Part shown: positions 34,624 through 46,700 of the stretch, piece after piece
Layout of the letters: every line of letters begins with the position of its first letter
Numbering within the stretch: the first letter of the stretch is position 1
From: Clavulina sp. PMI_390
Lineage: Eukaryota > Basidiomycota > Agaricomycetes > Cantharellales > Hydnaceae
DNA: 64,000 bases
Direction: 5' to 3'
NCBI GenBank assembly: GCA_015039315.1
Contig: WIDE01000032.1
Span: 178,862 to 242,861 of the forward strand
Notes under the pieces: model-generated
Seen by the model: only the letters and a program-made list of their open reading frames with translations
Databases searched by the model: none
Told to the model about the DNA's origin: nothing
Translations under genes and position numbers: made by a program

Positions 34624-37007
34624 AGTTGGCGGCGCACGCGAGTGGGGTGAAGGGCCTTGACGACGGCTTCGATCACAGAGGAGAGCACAGCGGCGCGAAG
34701 AGAGAACGAGAACGCGCGGATGGCGAAGGGACAGAGCCCTAAGCGCTAGATGTGACTCGTGGGGGGGAAAGGAAACGAGAAGGAGAGGAGGAGGACTCAA
34801 CACAGAAGAGAAAGGAAAGACACTGTATGGAAATGAATGAAAAGTACAAGGACAGGGCCAGAGCTGAACCTTGTTCGGTAAAGCGGGAGCAGACAGGCGA
34901 ACTACCCATTCAGTTTACTCGGCATCCGGGGAACTTTTTTTGGTTGTCTGTCAAACCAAACAGCATAAAAATGAATCGAATCTTGTTGCAACTCAATTGA
35001 CTCCCCTCCTGTCCCCTCGACTCTCGTGACTAGCGGGAACTCTATGACGACATCGGTTGTGTGCACCACATGCCCCCGCATGGTCCGTTCCCCACACCCC
35101 CGGGTCCCTCCCCGCATTCACGTCCTCCAGCTTGACGACGACGACGAGGGGGAGAGAACGCACGTGGTGCATGTACCCTCGGACGTTTTCGTTCCGGTGG
35201 CCCCACTTTTGCGCGTCCCTAATGCTGCTCCAAACCACCCTGGTGACAGCTCGTTCCCACCCCAAGGAGGTCCTTTGCCTCGGACCTGTTTGGTGGGCGA
35301 GTTACCCGAGCATCCTTGGGAAAACGTTCCACAACTTAGTAGAGCTAAAATTATTTCAAATGCGTGACATCATCTGAATGGACCCCGGCCTTTGCCTGAG
35401 GGTCGATAGATCGCCTGCAATGTTCGGTGGATCTGCGACGACTGGTCCATCCAATAGAGCGAGACCCTTTTGCTCATAAAAAGTTCTGAGATCCTCTGAT
35501 CGGAAGTTTACTCCATATCCAAAAACCAGGCGCAAAGGCAAGTCAATCTTGATCATCTTGGTTCTCTTCTCTTGTCAAAGAGTCTAGAGACTTTCTAGCC
35601 TGTCAGCGCCGATGCACATTATCTGAGAGGCCCCCGTATAGTGGTGCACACGAGCAGCTCACCGCGTGACCCGAAAAGATTTTTGTCTTGTGTGGCGTGT
35701 GCGGAGTATACGGAATGTACGGACGGGATACCGCTATAGCCGCAATAGTCCCCGAAGCACTATGGATTGGAGTGCGCGCTCCTCCCCTCGCAGGCGTCGA
35801 GGTCGACAAAACCGGCCTAGGCCAGCAATCGATTATTGCCCCGCATGGAGAAGTTGTTCAAAAGGTGAATCATCCAATTGCCCTCCTTCCATTTCTTTCT
35901 ACCAACTGATGTTGTAGATAGATAGATCAACATCATCTATCGATCCTCAAAGTCCGTCACGTTATGATTGGCGAGCGAATGCGGCACACTGCACTAGCGG
36001 TAGTGCCCCCGCAATGTCTTTTCTTACTCTGCCTTTGTGCATACTTGTAGAGAACAGTAATGGGCATACGGCATCAGTACGGACGAGCTACCTATTTGCT
36101 GGTGCCTTAATCCCAGGCTATACCCCCGCAAAACCTCCCAGTCTCCCGCCTGATCCTCCGATCACCCCGAGCTATTCTCAGTCATTCTAACCCAGGCCTC
36201 GTATAGTTCAGACGCGCCGTCGCACTCCACACGGCCCACACGAGCCTCTCCTGCTGCTCGCGTGAACTGAGGGGAGCCTGCCCATTGCCATCTGATGGCT
36301 CATCTGAGCACCCTCGAATCGCCAAGAATCTGGTGATTACAACGCGTCATAAAGTGTGTGGGGCGGGGGTGGGGTAAGCGTGGTGGGGGTTTAGTCGTAA
36401 TAAAAATCGGCGGTGAGTGGAGCACGACCGATCAAACGAGAACCGGGATGTGTGGAGAGAGATGAGTTGCGTGCGTTTTGTGTGTCCGGTATGCACGACG
36501 TCCCGACCGGAATACAGTATCGCAGACATGTGAAAGTGGAGTGAGTGGAGAGAGGCCAAGGACGGGACGGCGCAATATGAGGCCATAGTGACAAGAGCCA
36601 TAGCGACAAAATAATAATGGAGAAGAATAGAAGAATAGATGATGGGTCCAGTCAGTCACACATTATGAATCGAGTCAGCAACAAGCCAAGCGAAAAATGA
36701 ATGGTGTCGGAGGATCCAAGGGATTTGTCCATCAACGAATTAAATGAAAAAAGAGCCCGTGCAAGCAGGCGGGGGTCACGCATGCCTCACTCGGTATGCA
36801 AAAGACAAAATGCAAGGCACGGACATAACACAATTGAGGCGCAAATGAAAAAGGGACGGCTGCGGAGCAGGACAGGAGGAGAACAGGAGGAAGGGAATCA
36901 GAAAGAAAGAACTGTGTGGAGGCGAGATGCGGGGGAAAGATCTGGAAGACCAGAGCCACATGGTCCTCGCGATATACATAGTACACGCATTCTCATCGTT
37001 GCTTCCA
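34624..37007. other. Gene-poor 2.4 kb
   Basis: Upstream region of the giant gene and 3' side of the inositol monophosphatase gene. Several short frames (35026-35367, 35688-35909, 36391-36609) lack recognisable domains and overlap one another on opposite strands. A weak stem, GATGTTG/CAACATC, is at 35908-35934. No gene supported. Confidence 0.5.
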
Positions 37008-39174
37008 CTAGAAGCGGACGCAGTGTCGCATTACTGCACCATTAGGAACTACCTCCTCCGAATCACGTCCGAGAGAGGGAAGACTCGGCCGAGACGGAGA
37101 AAGCTGAAAGCTCCGAAGAAAACGGCCAAATTGGAGAGAAAATATGTGCTGTTGGCCAGACACAAAAACGCACCTTCTCCCACCCAGACTCGCCCTTGGG
37201 ATCTGTCTGCCATCACCCTGCTGAAATCCAGCAGGAGGGTTGGAGTCTACGACAATCCCGCCCGTCTGGAGCAGGATGCACACCGCCGCGGCGATGTCCT
37301 GCGGTTCAGCCAATTAGTAGGATTGATTGATTCCACGGTGATTGGCGGAGGACCGTGATGCGGTTGTTGTTAGTGTTGGAGGTAATTGCGAGAAGATCGC
37401 GACGAAGCATCCGGGCCCAGTCCAGCAAAGGGGAGGCATGATGCGCCCATGGGGCGGGAAGTGGATTTCGCGTTGACAGCCGACAATTGACAGGCGACAG
37501 GCAGCGAATAGCGAACAGGATCGAGCAAGATCATCAAAAGTTTGTTTGGAAGCCGGGCACGAGGCCGTCGAAGCGCATAAAAGCAGGCAGGGAATATTGT
37601 TACGGTTTATCAAATACCAAGGTCGAATTTCAACAGTGCGTCGGGCGGTCATCCAAATAGCCCAGGCGGTAACCGTTGAAAAATTCGGGCAAAAGGGGTG
37701 GGCAATAGGCGGAGAGGGTGGGATATATCACAAACAAGCCCGCATTAGCGAATGTAGACAAGTGAGTGAGATTTGCCGCAGAAACATAGTGTACAGGGTC
37801 ATTGGCAGAGGAGAAAGAGCACGTACCCATTCCCAACACCCAGCTATCAATGCCAAAATGCGCCCGAGATCGCGATGCGGCCCCAAATGCAAGTTACCAT
37901 TTTGAATGGAAGGTAGTCGTATTAGCAGGAAACAGAAGACGAACCTTCATACATAATGTCTGCCTGACCCGCAGCGACGTAGACCATATCCATCGTTGAG
38001 CTTCCTAGACTACGGATCCCATGCACCTTCCCTCCGGCCGGGTAGCTTTCTGTGAAGGACATACGTTCAATGACCCTGGTGAGTATCATGACAAAGAAGA
38101 CTATGGGAACTTACCAGAGGCTGCAACAGCCATGCGATAAAAAGATTCTCTTTTCTTGGCCAAATTACCGTCCTCGCCAGGCCGACGATCCTTTCCCCAC
38201 TCACTTAGAAACAAGCACCCATTCGGGGCGTTTTGGGGCAGTGGGGGAGGCGGCGAGATGATGGGGAGGTCAATTGGCACATACTTCTCCCCCATTTCTG
38301 CCTCGCCTGTTGAGTCCAGGGTGTTATCGGATCCTGCTGGAGGAGGATAGGCATCCGCGGGATAAGAAGCTTCGGCCATCCATGCACCAACACCAAGCAC
38401 GGCGCTATAAAGGGTTCCGTGTAGCCCAAGGAACGGTGCAAAGACGACACCGACCACTGGCGTTGAGTCGAGACAGAATGCGATGGAGATGGCGGTCATT
38501 GGGACTGATCAGAATGTGGAATGTCATTACCGTCCGATGAGCTCTGGAAAATTATAGCAACTGAAGGGATACAGGCTTACAATGGTGAATTGTGTTTACA
38601 GAGCCGTCGATGGGGTCAACGATCCTTGATTCACATTTGAAATTGTCAGTGGTGTGGTGGAGAATATGGGCAAATCTAGGTACCATGTCGGAGCCTATCC
38701 ACAAACGATCATTCAGTTTTTGGAAGATAATGTTACTGAGGGAGAGAACTCACATCAGTGAGAAGGAAACGCTTCTCTTCTCCTGCACTGTATGACTCTT
38801 CACCAATAAACTATGGAAGATCGACACCATATCAAGCACGCCAAAAATATCCCCATGGAAGCATCAGTAGAATAAGGCGTCTTATGAGGGCCAAATCTAC
38901 TTACAGCATGCTCAGGCCATCTCTCCTTCACACCTTCCCTAATCATTCTCTCGACCTCGACGTCGCTTTCTGTCACAAGATCGACGGCGTTCTCTGCCTT
39001 CTTTACACTTTCCCTTTGCTTCGCCAGTCTTCTCCATCGGTTATTTTCCCGACGCAAGTACGAGCCAGCTTGTCGTGCGAGTGTGATGGCGTGCGTGTGG
39101 ATTTGCAGAAGAGAAGTGGTGCGTGCAGCTGGGGAGCCGAAGTCCAAGGACGTTGGTGAATTGGACGATGACAT
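37008..39174 (-). CDS. Inositol monophosphatase family protein
   Basis: Mg-dependent phosphatase that hydrolyses inositol monophosphates to free inositol. Exons: 39174-38905, 38810-38754, 38694-38684 (11 nt), 38624-38581, 38504-38115, 38049-37945, 37843-37827 (17 nt), 37298 onward. All are phase-consistent. Metal-site motifs are in order: VTESDVEVERMI, FIGEES, LTDAPTWIVDPIDGSVN (canonical DPIDGT(T)N), VHGIRSLGSSTMDMVYVAAG and WEWDIAAAVCI. The insert between TLYSAVLG and FLSEWGK is longer and proline-rich compared with typical members. The 3' end is uncertain: reading through gives a stop at 37008 (about 394 residues), but a GTGCGT donor at 37173 right after SLGGRR may splice to an unidentified last exon. 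Start 39174 was chosen; 39192 is an alternative. Confidence 0.88.
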
Positions 39175-39668
39175 GAAGGAAAGAGGCCGCAATTTTATCT
39201 AGCGCCTAGTGACTTCTTTCTCCCAAGAATAGAATAAAGCTGTAGGTTGGCTCTCTCCAGTCCGCGGACACAAGCTTGTGGCTCCAGATGGTTTCGCTTA
39301 TTTCGTGGCGCGATGTGTAGACCAAGACTCAGCCCGGGCGATAGGGCAGAAACTACGCACGTGCAGTGACGTTCTCTGGGCTTGTAGCACGTCCTTTCTT
39401 GCAGCGGCCAGAGATAAGGAGACCGACGCCGGCGGATCGCTCGGCTGATCCCGACACACCCGACCAAACACGATCGTGGTGCTCAACTTGGACAGGTCTT
39501 CGAGGAGAGGGGTTTCAAAGGTCCATTGATATCTCTTGAAGTTACCGAAACCCTTTCTCAGAGTTATTTGATAGTTGTCTTGGCAGCCATACCCCACGAC
39601 ACTGTCAACGGTGACGTCGATCGATCCACCCCGACGACAAGTTCCGATTCGCATCATATAAGGCCCAC
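39175..39668. promoter_or_regulatory. Divergent promoter region
   Basis: 494 bp between the start codons of the inositol monophosphatase and the phosphopantothenate-cysteine ligase; it must serve both. CATCATATAAGG just upstream of the + strand ATG (about 39,653-39,664) is TATA-like but too close to the start codon for certainty. Confidence 0.5.
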
Positions 39669-41533
39669 ATGTCCGAACCAAGCATAAATGCGCTCCAGGA
39701 TCTAGCTGGTCCATCCTCCTCCACTCCGCCCGCGCCTGAGCCTGCTCGCCAACCCCAAACCATAGACTACGATGAGATAGAGCTCCCTGAAGAGTTCTCC
39801 ACTGACACCTATTTCGAAACTCAACCACCACCACCAAATCTAGAATATGACCTAGAAGGTGTACGAAAGTTTATTGAGCGTCAAGCGAAGAAAGGAAACA
39901 AGGTGGTGCTAGTGACTGTGAGTCCCCAACAGCTTGAACCCTTGGGGTGCCGAATCCTCACGATAGATATATAGAGTGGAGGGACCACCGTGCCATTAGA
40001 ACTGAATGTGTACGTGGGCTTATATCCTCAAAGGTGTCTTCCCTGAAGAAAATGACCTCTAAATTCCCAAAAATTGCCACAGCGTGCGGTTCCTCGACAA
40101 TTTCAGTGCAGGTATGTAAACCCCAGACTTCCACTGGCTGCCCGTTCCTGCTATCCTGATATTTGTTCTTACAAATTCATTATAGGAACTCGAGGAGCAA
40201 CTTCTGCCGAATACTTCCTACGTGCAGGATACGCGGTTATCTTTATGCACCGCCAGTTCTCCCTCCAGCCATTCAGCAGGCACTATTCGCACTCCACCAA
40301 CCCCTTCCTTGATTTCCTCGACCTCGTCGATCATCCCGCTCCATCGACGTCGACCTCGAATACCAACGCTACCCCTAATCCCAGCAGTGCCACCCCCTCT
40401 CAGGAAGCCCCTGCCCATAGCGAGGTAGTGGTCAAGGCTAAAGGGCGAGAGTTTCTCGCTTCTGTATTGCGGGATCGCAATCATGCGTTATCAAACGACT
40501 TGCTGCACACCATGACGTTCGTTACCGTGAATGAGTATCTCTACATGCTGCGTGGTGTAAGTCAGGAGATGGCAAAGTTGAAGCGCATGAGTATGTACTA
40601 CCTGGCGGCGGCCGTGAGCGACTTCTTCTTGCCGAGACAGAAGATGGTGAGCACAATCGAGTGCCGTATTTCATTGATTTGTACAGGCTTATTGACATAT
40701 ACGTATTCTTCTCGCTTACAGAGCCGGCACAAGATACAGTCCAAGAAAGGAAGTCTGCATATAGAGATGGACCAATTGCCCAAAGTTCTTCAGCCAATGG
40801 TAGCAGATTGGATCCCGGAAAGCTTCGTCGTCTCCTTCAAGGTTCGTCTTCCACCTTTAGAATTTCCACATGAACCTAACCCCTCTTCCAGCTCGAGACA
40901 GACCCAGAGCTTCTCATTCCTAAAGCGCGAGCCTCACTAGAGCGGTATGGTCATCAAGTCGTCATCGGAAACATGCTTCACACCCGAAAATGGGAGGTCG
41001 TCTTTGTCTCACCTGCCCACACCGGATTGTCCCCTTCCTCATCCTCTAACTCCCAACCCAAGTCCCGATCCCAGTCTCTCGAGCCCTCTCCCTCACCATC
41101 AGCCTCCACTCCCGCGCTCACTAGCGCCTCTGCCTCAGTAAGCTCGACTGACTCACTCCAAACTCCTGGATCTACTGCTCTACCCTCCGAAGGAGCTGTT
41201 CCTGAGGACGGCAGCTTCAACGCGGCGGGAGATTTCGTCCTGGCCCAACCCGGGGAGGAAACGGCCGCAAACTCCAGTCCGTTCACGGAACAGTGGGTTC
41301 GTCTCCCAAGAGCGTCATCATATTACCCCGAGGCTATCACGGCAGAAAGCTTCACGAGCACACCAACAATGACTCCACCTTCTACATGGAGCGATGAGGA
41401 GAACGAAGGGGAGGGAGAGAAGGCGGCGGAGGAAGCTAAAGAGCTCAAGATTATTCCCGAGATTGAGGAGATTATCATCGAGAAGTTGGTGGACATGCAT
41501 GCGAACTGGATCGAACAAGGGAAGAGTGAGTAA
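39669..41533 (+). CDS. CAB2: Phosphopantothenate-cysteine ligase (CoA pathway)
   Basis: Couples 4'-phosphopantothenate to cysteine, the second step of coenzyme A synthesis. Exons 39669-39917, 39975-40009, 40083-40111, 40186-40646, 40722-40841 and 40892-41533 give 511 residues. The joined motif [15 protein letters not shown], then [54 protein letters not shown] and [15 protein letters not shown], is the eukaryotic PPCS/DFP-fold signature. About 125 residues of Ser/Pro/Thr-rich sequence (about 41,030-41,400) interrupt the C-terminal part after [12 protein letters not shown]. This makes the protein longer than the yeast and human enzymes (roughly 310-365 residues, from memory). The end [18 protein letters not shown] is family-like. 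Confidence 0.92.
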
Positions 41534-41970
41534 CTGGGGAGTTCTCACAAGGAGCGGTAGGAAGACGGGAATGTTAATCATAAGAAGCTGAAACACAATG
41601 TATAAACAACTCTTGTATTGTTAAGCCTTTGTTGCTAGAAAAATCAGGAACATGGCTAGCGTGGAATGGACAGCCGAATTCTCGACCTCCAACCTGCCAC
41701 CAGTATGGAAATCTGTGACTCAAGAACCCCACAACACCCGTCCCGCAATCGGATGCTCCAAGAGACTTGTCTCGCAGCTAAATCCCCGCCATATTTTCCT
41801 GCGGCAGCGCGGACCACGTACCAACGACCGAAGGGCTGGCCGGGGCTCGAGCTACATACATGTCACATTTATTAGTCGCTGGGAGATGGATGTGGATAGT
41901 GGTATGTTAGCAAAGCATATGCTCAGCATCAAGATGAGAATGAGGGCAAGGGATGGCGAGACTCATGTGG
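41534..41970. other. Intergenic, convergent tails
   Basis: 3' regions of the ligase gene (+) and F-box/zinc gene A (-). An open frame at 41652-42008 runs into the antisense of gene A and is not protein-like. Confidence 0.55.
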
Positions 41971-44729
41971 CTAATTGGCCGAGAGTAGAAATGGGATCGT
42001 GGGCCTAGCCTCAAAGGGGCGACTACGGATGCGATACCTGGCATCGTACACGTCATTTTCTTCAATGTTATGACTGTAGCGTATACAAATATCAGGTACA
42101 GCTGCCAGGAGAAATAGAGAACTCTGAGGCACACCTGTCTTGGAGATGCTCAAGCAAAGCTTCCGAGAACCCAGCGAATGATCTGAAAGTTGGTGCTGTA
42201 GGGCATAACGCGCAGTCGTATGGAACGTTTTCGAGAATAGTTTCGTCATCAGGCGAGACCAAATCCCCCTTGTGCTCGCATTGGGATGCCCATGGAAGTA
42301 AGACGGTTCCCCTCTCCTTCTCGGTGAGGACCCCCCATGCAGCCTCCTCAGGAGCACACTGGCTATGATGTGTGTGCCAATGATGAATCTACACCTGATT
42401 CAGTGAGTGATCCTTTTGAGATGGGTGTTCAAATGCTTACTGCCTGCTCCCAGTGCATCGCTGCATAACTGCGTCCGTCTCTGCATAGAAGACAACTCAC
42501 GAAGCAATCTGCAGCCTCGAGTTGCTCGTGAGTGCAATTGTCAGCATCCAGCCCAATGAATCTTATAATAGTACAGATGATTTTTGATGCCACAAAATCA
42601 AACGACCACCAGTCATCGAGAGCGGCAGCATCGATATTCCCCTCAGCATACGGTAGCGCGTATTGCCTCCGAACAACGACATGGAATGGCAGGTTTGCGT
42701 GCCGCTCGGAAGCGGAGGGTTTGTCTGAAGGGTGATTGGAGCAGAATACCGATACTGCGAGGTCGAGCATTGCTTCTGGAGTTTTATTAGGAAGGAGGCG
42801 GTCGTGGAAGGGTAAGCATTTCGCAAAAAATGATTCAAGAACTCTGTGGTTCTCGGAGATGTAGTAGGGAAACATGTTGATGATCTCTTCAGGGACCGGA
42901 AGGTCGCACTCGGCCTTTTGCACAATCATTCTGACCATGGTCTGTGGGTCCTCGATCCAGGCATCTATTGTGGTCTGAGTAATGAACTGTCGGCAAGATC
43001 ATGGCGATGAATTACTGAGAAGTGACTCACTTGTGCTTGTGAGGTAGCCCAAAGCTTCATAGGGAAGAAATGTTTTGAAGGAAGGAATGGGGTGTAGTAG
43101 GCTTTATATTTGCGTTCCATAACTTCAGCTGCTATGATAGAGAGCACTGCTTTGGAGCAGTAGATTGCTTCGTCCACAAGAGGAATAACCTTTGCTTTGC
43201 ACATGCTCCACCCTAGATACCAAAACCGACTATGAATAACGCAAAGGAGATATATTGATTTTAGCTCGCTCACCTCTCGTAGAAAGACGTTTAGCCGCTT
43301 TCATGCTAGGGAACTGGGCGTAAGTGTAGGAAGGAATGAAATCGAGTAACGGTCGAAAGTAGCCTTCTTCCTCCAGGAACTTTTTCAAACTAATCGTTTC
43401 CATGATGAGTGCTTGATATGATTGTCGACTCAAAGCTGAACTCACTCTTCGATTCTCTGAGTCCTTAAATCAGATGAGGCCGCAGATCGCTCCTCTGCAT
43501 AGGTTTCCATCCACGATTCGATCAAAGCAGCATGCTACATGAAGCTATCAGTTCATGCAAGTATCATGAGCAGCGCGATCCATCTACTTGCCTCTTGACG
43601 GGTAGCTACCTCCTTCATGTATGGATCCCGCACGTTATCAGGAACCTCATCCTCCCCAGCGAGGTGCTGAATAGCTTCGAGCTCAGGCTTATACGCCACT
43701 TGCACATAGTTTCGAGCTGTGGTCAAGATATTTAGGTCAAAAAGCGTCGACAAGCCAACACTAAGACGCTTTGACACACGACTCACCAAATCGAAGGGCA
43801 CCCCACGAGACCATACCACGAATGTTCCATTTAAAATAGTATTCTGCGTAGTTAGGATCCTTTCCAGCACCTCTGCGTGATCTAGGCTTTAGTTGCCGAG
43901 AGGGAACCTGACGATGAGAAGGCTCACATGTCACGTCGACATTTCTCGCACCAACGACGACGCAGCATCCATATGACACTATTTGTTGTCGCTCTGCACG
44001 CCACTCCGCACCGCTTAAGTATCCGGCGGCATTTTCAGTCAGGGTCGGTATCATAGTCTGACTGATATTAAGAACGTACGTGACAGTACAGCCCAAAGAT
44101 GAGAGCACAATACTGCTGCTCAGACAGATCATTTGGTCGGGCGGGCATGTTGGAATCCAATTCTTGGCGAGCCGAGTGCCATATGTGTGAACTCGAGGCA
44201 GACAACAGAAAGAGAGCGAACATCTTAGAGCTCTGAGTAACATGCAGAAGGTCGGTCGGATAGAGATACGAGCATATCTAGAACAGGGTTAGGCTGCTGT
44301 TGAGCTTTACGAGAGTAGATGGCTCACATGGATAAGGATCTCGTTCGGCATTAGCTCAAGTAAGGCAGATAGTTTCCCCTTCTTCTTCCTAGGCCCCAGC
44401 GGCATGCTGCCACCTTTACGCTTCCTTGATGCTTTCACAATTTTGACTTCTACAGTGGCCCAAATTAGATGGTAAGTTGTTTTGAGACCATCAAGACTAC
44501 ACACCTGAGTAGCTCTCCTCATCGGTTGCAGCGCCAGGCTCGAACTCATCGTCGGTCGGGCTTTCTGGTGTTGGCGCGCGCGAAAGTTTGGAGTCATTTG
44601 GGGCTACCCTGCGGGGAGTGGTTGGAGGTTTCGCATTGGCTACGAGTCCAGATGATCATTGAGTTGACGGAAGGTATGAGCGAGAGTTGAGGGTGACCTA
44701 CCAAGCCGAGAGCTTCGGCGAGTGCCCAT
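41971..44729 (-). CDS. F-box protein with four-cysteine motif, paralogue A
   Basis: Many-exon gene starting at ATG 44729 (MGTRRSSRL). A basic, acidic-patched leader (SPTDDEFEPG, RKRKGG, KKKGK) precedes an F-box (LSALLELMPNEILIHI, then SYLY). Next comes NMPARPNDLSEQQYCALIFGLYC, a CGVAC/WCEKC zinc-type cluster near 43,950-44,020 (C-x3-C and C-x2-C), and long helical sequence. The last exons read HHWHTHHSQCAPEEAAW, then VYDARYRIRSRPFEARP, with a stop at 41971. The gene aligns exon by exon with the gene at 47387-50153. F-box plus Cys-cluster proteins of this kind occur in Agaricomycetes; the function is unknown, possibly an SCF receptor. Individual exon borders were read by eye. Confidence 0.75.
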
Positions 44730-45227
44730 GATGGATTCGAGGCGGACGTATGGTTCGATGGGACCGACTTTCCTACTTCAAACTTGGTTCTTCTTGCCCT
44801 TATCGCACCAGTCACACTAGTCGCATAGTCTTGATGCAAATGAGATCCTTATGCGGTCGCCTCGTGTTTTGGTGAATTTCAATGTTTTGTCTTGTGAATG
44901 CAAGAATGCAAGAAGCAATGGTTCCGAAACTCGAACAAGAGATAACAGTGAGTGCCGCTACGGTCAGAGACAGAGGCGTTAGGGAATCTGAAAATGTCGG
45001 TGGATCGGAAATGTCAAGTGAATATGCTCTGTGAGTGCAGCTTGGCGTCGGATTGGCATTCGACGTGACAGGTCACACTGCTTGTAACCGATTACAGAAT
45101 CCTTACCAGCGTTCACAGCTTCGTCAGCGCTGTTTCCTACATCGATACCTCGCCAGTCCCAACCAAAATATCCAGGGACTCCCCAAATGTTTTTTTCGGC
45201 TGCTCCAACCCACTCTATACTGCTAGC
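44730..45227. other. Upstream region of F-box/zinc paralogue A
   Basis: The first 50 bases resemble those upstream of paralogue B (after 50153), as expected for a duplicated promoter. No other feature seen. Confidence 0.5.
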
Positions 45228-46700
45228 ATGAGTGGTATTGCTGCTGATCTCTACGGTCCCACTCCTGAGGTCTCTTCGCTTCGTTTGTCCCCAGAGTTTT
45301 TTTCGCTTCCTGGTGATGAACAGCAAAATGTTATCGAGGAGAGCTGGATCGTCCTGCACCTAGACTCTGGTCACCCTATCCCGTCGCCTCCCTCCCCTAA
45401 AATCCTAGCATTAGTCCAGTCCCAAGTCAATATTGCCGCCAAGACGCGCGCAATTCACATCGCCACCAAGAATAAAGAGTCTGAATTCACTACCATTTCT
45501 CTATGTACTCTTCACGAAACCTCTCCATTGGCCTCAAACACACAATCCGCTGCTCCTGATTTTAGCAAACTGATTCACCAAAAGGTATCTAGGTTTGGCT
45601 CTGGAGCCGTAGCAATCGCTCCGGAAATACGTGGCCATATTGTTCATCGTGCTGGCTAGCTCCCTCTTTCAATGCTCACAAGCAGTGCTATTCGCGGGAT
45701 CGCAGCCAAACCAGCCGGTTTACAGACCGAGTTTTAACGGGCTCGCAATGGGGACAGCTCGTACGAGGCCCGCCGCGCCCCTAATTTGGACGGATAGATA
45801 GAGCCTGAAAAGGGCATGAGCTGCTTGAGCTGGTGTTAAGCCACGGATAATCTCATGGAGTCGACGTGTGATTCTTCGGGTCCTGCACATGTTTGCACTC
45901 TGATGTTCCAAACCTATTTTGACGCGCTCTGGGGCCGTAACTTTTCTGAAAACGGCGAATCTTTTGCCTCCATCCTAAAATATGATATACAAACCCGCAA
46001 TATCTGGTTCTCAGCTGCCAAGACCACCGAGCTCCCATCAGCCATGGAGATACGTATCGCTATTGACAACATCACCTTCAGGTCCCTTACCGAGCAGCTT
46101 GACTCCTCGGTGGCGTTCACAATCACAAGCCGTATCTCTTCCATGAGCAGCTCCTTAACTTCTTCGCGGGCCCACTCAAAGTCATCTCATCGTTCCTTCG
46201 TTGCTAAACCCTACACTCGACCCGCTGACGTTCAATCTTCTCAGAATGAACCGCCTAATGTTTGCGTTATTTGTGGCCATGGTGACCACAAACTCGGGTC
46301 CTGCGAGCAGGATACGCTTCTAAATGGCTTAAACGTCGTCGTTAAGCACAGTGACAATAGTCTCCGCCAAATTTCTAACACGCAACCCATTTGCTTTTCT
46401 TATAACATTGGTCGTTCTGAATTTCCGGTATCGCTAAATTGCACGTCGCCCAAGGCACCCATTGCTGCTCCCTCTGCCTTGATTACCGCCACTCGGCACA
46501 ACTCTGGAACTTGCGCGCCGCTCCAACAACCCGGCCTTCCTCTCAATACTTATCACCCTTTGCAAAAATTTCACGAGATAGTCATCATCAGCAAATCTCG
46601 ATCGCGCAGTTTGGGCTATTTGAGCAGGTTTTGAAGGTTTTCCAGGTTAAGCGCCTTGCCAATCACCCAAATTCGGCCATCAGACCCTTTAAATCAATTA
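45228..46700 (+). mobile_element. Decayed mobile-element ORF with CCHC zinc knuckle
   Basis: Two broken open frames: 45228-45659 (MSGIAADLYGPTPEVSSLRL) and 45855-46634, interrupted by stops. The second contains YFDALWGRNFSENGESFASIL, then VCVICGHGDHKLGSC, a C-x2-C-x4-H-x4-C zinc knuckle. It then reads ICFSYNIGRSEFP and, after a frame change near 46,440, HCCSLCLDYRHSAQLW, the remains of a second Cys cluster. This layout recalls ORFs repeated widely in Agaricomycete genomes next to recombinase or reverse-transcriptase genes. Assignment to a named element class is inference; no terminal repeats or target duplication were found. Confidence 0.6.

Noticed and set aside
35026..35367. 113-codon plus-strand frame upstream of the giant gene
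   Set aside because: No domain or paralogue, and it overlaps an equally long minus frame; likely chance opening in GC-richer DNA.
35688..35909. Frame beginning MCGVCGVYG, resembling a glutamine amidotransferase N-terminus
   Set aside because: The similarity stops after about seven residues; there is no downstream catalytic sequence and no exon continuation.
35908..35934. Short stem GATGTTG/CAACATC with GATA-repeat loop
   Set aside because: Seven-base arms are expected by chance in this much DNA; no gene context.
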